Part shown: positions 63,229 through 64,000 of the stretch, piece by piece
Layout of the letters: every line of letters starts with the position of its first letter
How positions within the stretch are numbered: the stretch's first letter is position 1
Assembly (NCBI GenBank): GCA_024701455.1
Contig: JABXYP010000001.1
Coordinates: forward strand, 2,608,001 to 2,672,000
Length of the DNA stretch: 64,000 nucleotides
Direction of reading: 5' to 3'
Source of the DNA: Bacillus sp. A301a_S52
Lineage (GTDB): Bacteria; Bacillota; Bacilli; Bacillales; Salisediminibacteriaceae
Made by a program: the position numbers and the translations under genes
Notes under the pieces: generated by a model
The model's database searches: none
Told to the model about the DNA's origin: nothing
Seen by the model: only the letters and a program-made list of their open reading frames with translations

Positions 63229-64000
63229 TTATTTATAGTAAAAACGATTGACAAGCTTTCTTTCCTCTCCAGATATGGTCGTTTCTGTATCAACAATTGT
63301 CACGGCCAACTCTTTATTCAAATCGACATAGTATGGCTTCACAACTTTCTCATGATTTTCCTCAATAATCCTAATAACAGGACGCTCACTATTGATTTTA
63401 TTTTGTTGTACAACAAGTGCTTTACGCCCATCGTTTAAAATAACGGTCAACCCCACTGGATAAATGGCAATGGTTTTTCGAAATGCACGAATGATTGACA
63501 AATCAAATTGTGTTTCTGCGCCTGTAAAAAGTAATTCCATCGCCTCATGCGGCAATATAGCTTTTGAGTAAACTCGGTTAGACGTCACGGCTCCAAAAAC
63601 ATCTGCGACTGCGATAATTTTAGCGTAAGGGTGTATATCGTTTCCTTTAATACCACGAGGGTAACCTTTCCCATCAATTCTTTCATGATGCTGATAAGCA
63701 CAGTGTGCAGAAACCATAGATAATTCATGGCATTTCCTTAAAATTTCAAACCCATACTCTGGATGCTTTTTCATTTCAATCATTTCTTCATCTGTGAGTT
63801 TATCAGGTTTTTGTAAGATGGAGGTTGCTACCTCTGTTTTACCAATATCGTGTAAGAGTGCACCTACACCAACCGTCATTTGTTCTTCTGGTGAAAGCTT
63901 CAGTTCCCGAGCCATCGCAAGAGAGTATATCGCCACATTTAACGAGTGAAAAAAGGTATATCGATCATGTCCAATTGTGTCAGTTAACAGTGAAATTGCT
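63229..64000 (-). CDS. HD-GYP domain phosphohydrolase, 5' part outside the window
   Basis: The open frame continues through the right edge, so a GTG at 63936 is not the true start; upstream codons read HDRYTFFHSLNVAIYSLAMA. 257 residues are visible: the HD motif in GALLHDIGKTEVA, AYQHHERIDGKGYPRGIKGN (the GYP box), IIAVADVFGAVTSNRVYSKA, and a C-terminal PilZ-unlike tail with VGLTVILNDGRKALVVQQN. HD-GYP proteins degrade cyclic di-GMP; activity here is not tested. Confidence 0.93.
   Translation of the reverse strand, partial: AISLLTDTIGHDRYTFFHSLNVAIYSLAMARELKLSPEEQMTVGVGALLHDIGKTEVATSILQKPDKLTDEEMIEMKKHPEYGFEILRKCHELSMVSAHCAYQHHERIDGKGYPRGIKGNDIHPYAKIIAVADVFGAVTSNRVYSKAILPHEAMELLFTGAETQFDLSIIRAFRKTIAIYPVGLTVILNDGRKALVVQQNKINSERPVIRIIEENHEKVVKPYYVDLNKELAVTIVDTETTISGEERKLVNRFYYK

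Noticed and set aside
1..64000. CRISPR arrays, tRNA, rRNA, prophage or insertion sequence
   Set aside because: No repeat-spacer pattern, no tRNA-like cloverleaf, no transposase or phage protein was seen on either strand.

Overview
This is a low-GC Firmicutes chromosome segment, almost certainly from a spore-forming Bacillaceae species. The gene order is the Bacillus subtilis block smc-ftsY-ffh-rpsP-trmD-rplS-rnhB-sucCD-dprA-topA-trmFO-xerC-hslVU-codY, then the fla/che operon, then rpsB-tsf-pyrH-frr-uppS-cdsA-dxr-rseP. CodY, SwrB, SwrD, CheC/CheD, FliY, a FlhF/FlhG pair and a small acid-soluble spore protein point the same way. Departures from B. subtilis (FapA inserted after sigD, an extra membrane protein in the che cluster, an HD-GYP gene beside smc) suggest a related genus, perhaps an alkaliphile or halophile; the species cannot be named from this. 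All genes but one are on the minus strand, so transcription runs from high to low coordinates.

From the right: a 5'-truncated HD-GYP phosphohydrolase (63229-64000) faces the only plus-strand gene, a DUF1128 protein (62849-63079). Then come smc, ftsY, ylxM, ffh, rpsP, khpA, ylqD, rimM and trmD (chromosome organisation, signal recognition particle, ribosome and tRNA maturation); rplS with its own promoter, L19-type leader and terminator; lepB and rbgA; a 0.6 kb gene-free stretch; rnhB; a FliK-like/FlhB-C-terminus-like pair (ylqG-ylqH) and a small spore protein; sucC-sucD, dprA, topA, trmFO, xerC, hslV, hslU and codY.

From 36.3 kb down to 9.0 kb lies one fla/che operon of 32 genes. A sigma-A promoter precedes flgB. 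Basal body, MS-ring and switch genes come first (flgB, flgC, fliE, fliF, fliG), followed by the export ATPase and hook genes, the membrane export gate (fliO,P,Q,R, flhB, flhA), placement factors (flhF, flhG) and chemotaxis signalling (cheB,A,W,C,D). The operon ends with sigD and a strong terminator overlapping the sigD stop codon. fapA, a small conserved flagellar-cluster protein and swrB follow as a separate unit.

The left end carries rpsB and tsf (each followed by a terminator), pyrH-frr, and uppS-cdsA-dxr leading into rseP, of which only the first codons are inside the window.

No prophage, insertion sequence, CRISPR array, rRNA or tRNA was seen. It is mostly ordinary core chromosome. The points of interest are the detached FliK/FlhB-like pair beside a spore protein gene, two related intergenic hairpin elements plus a shared 16-mer, intra-operon hairpins, structured leaders, and local gene-order changes. 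I did not find convincing evidence of a wholly new multi-gene system.
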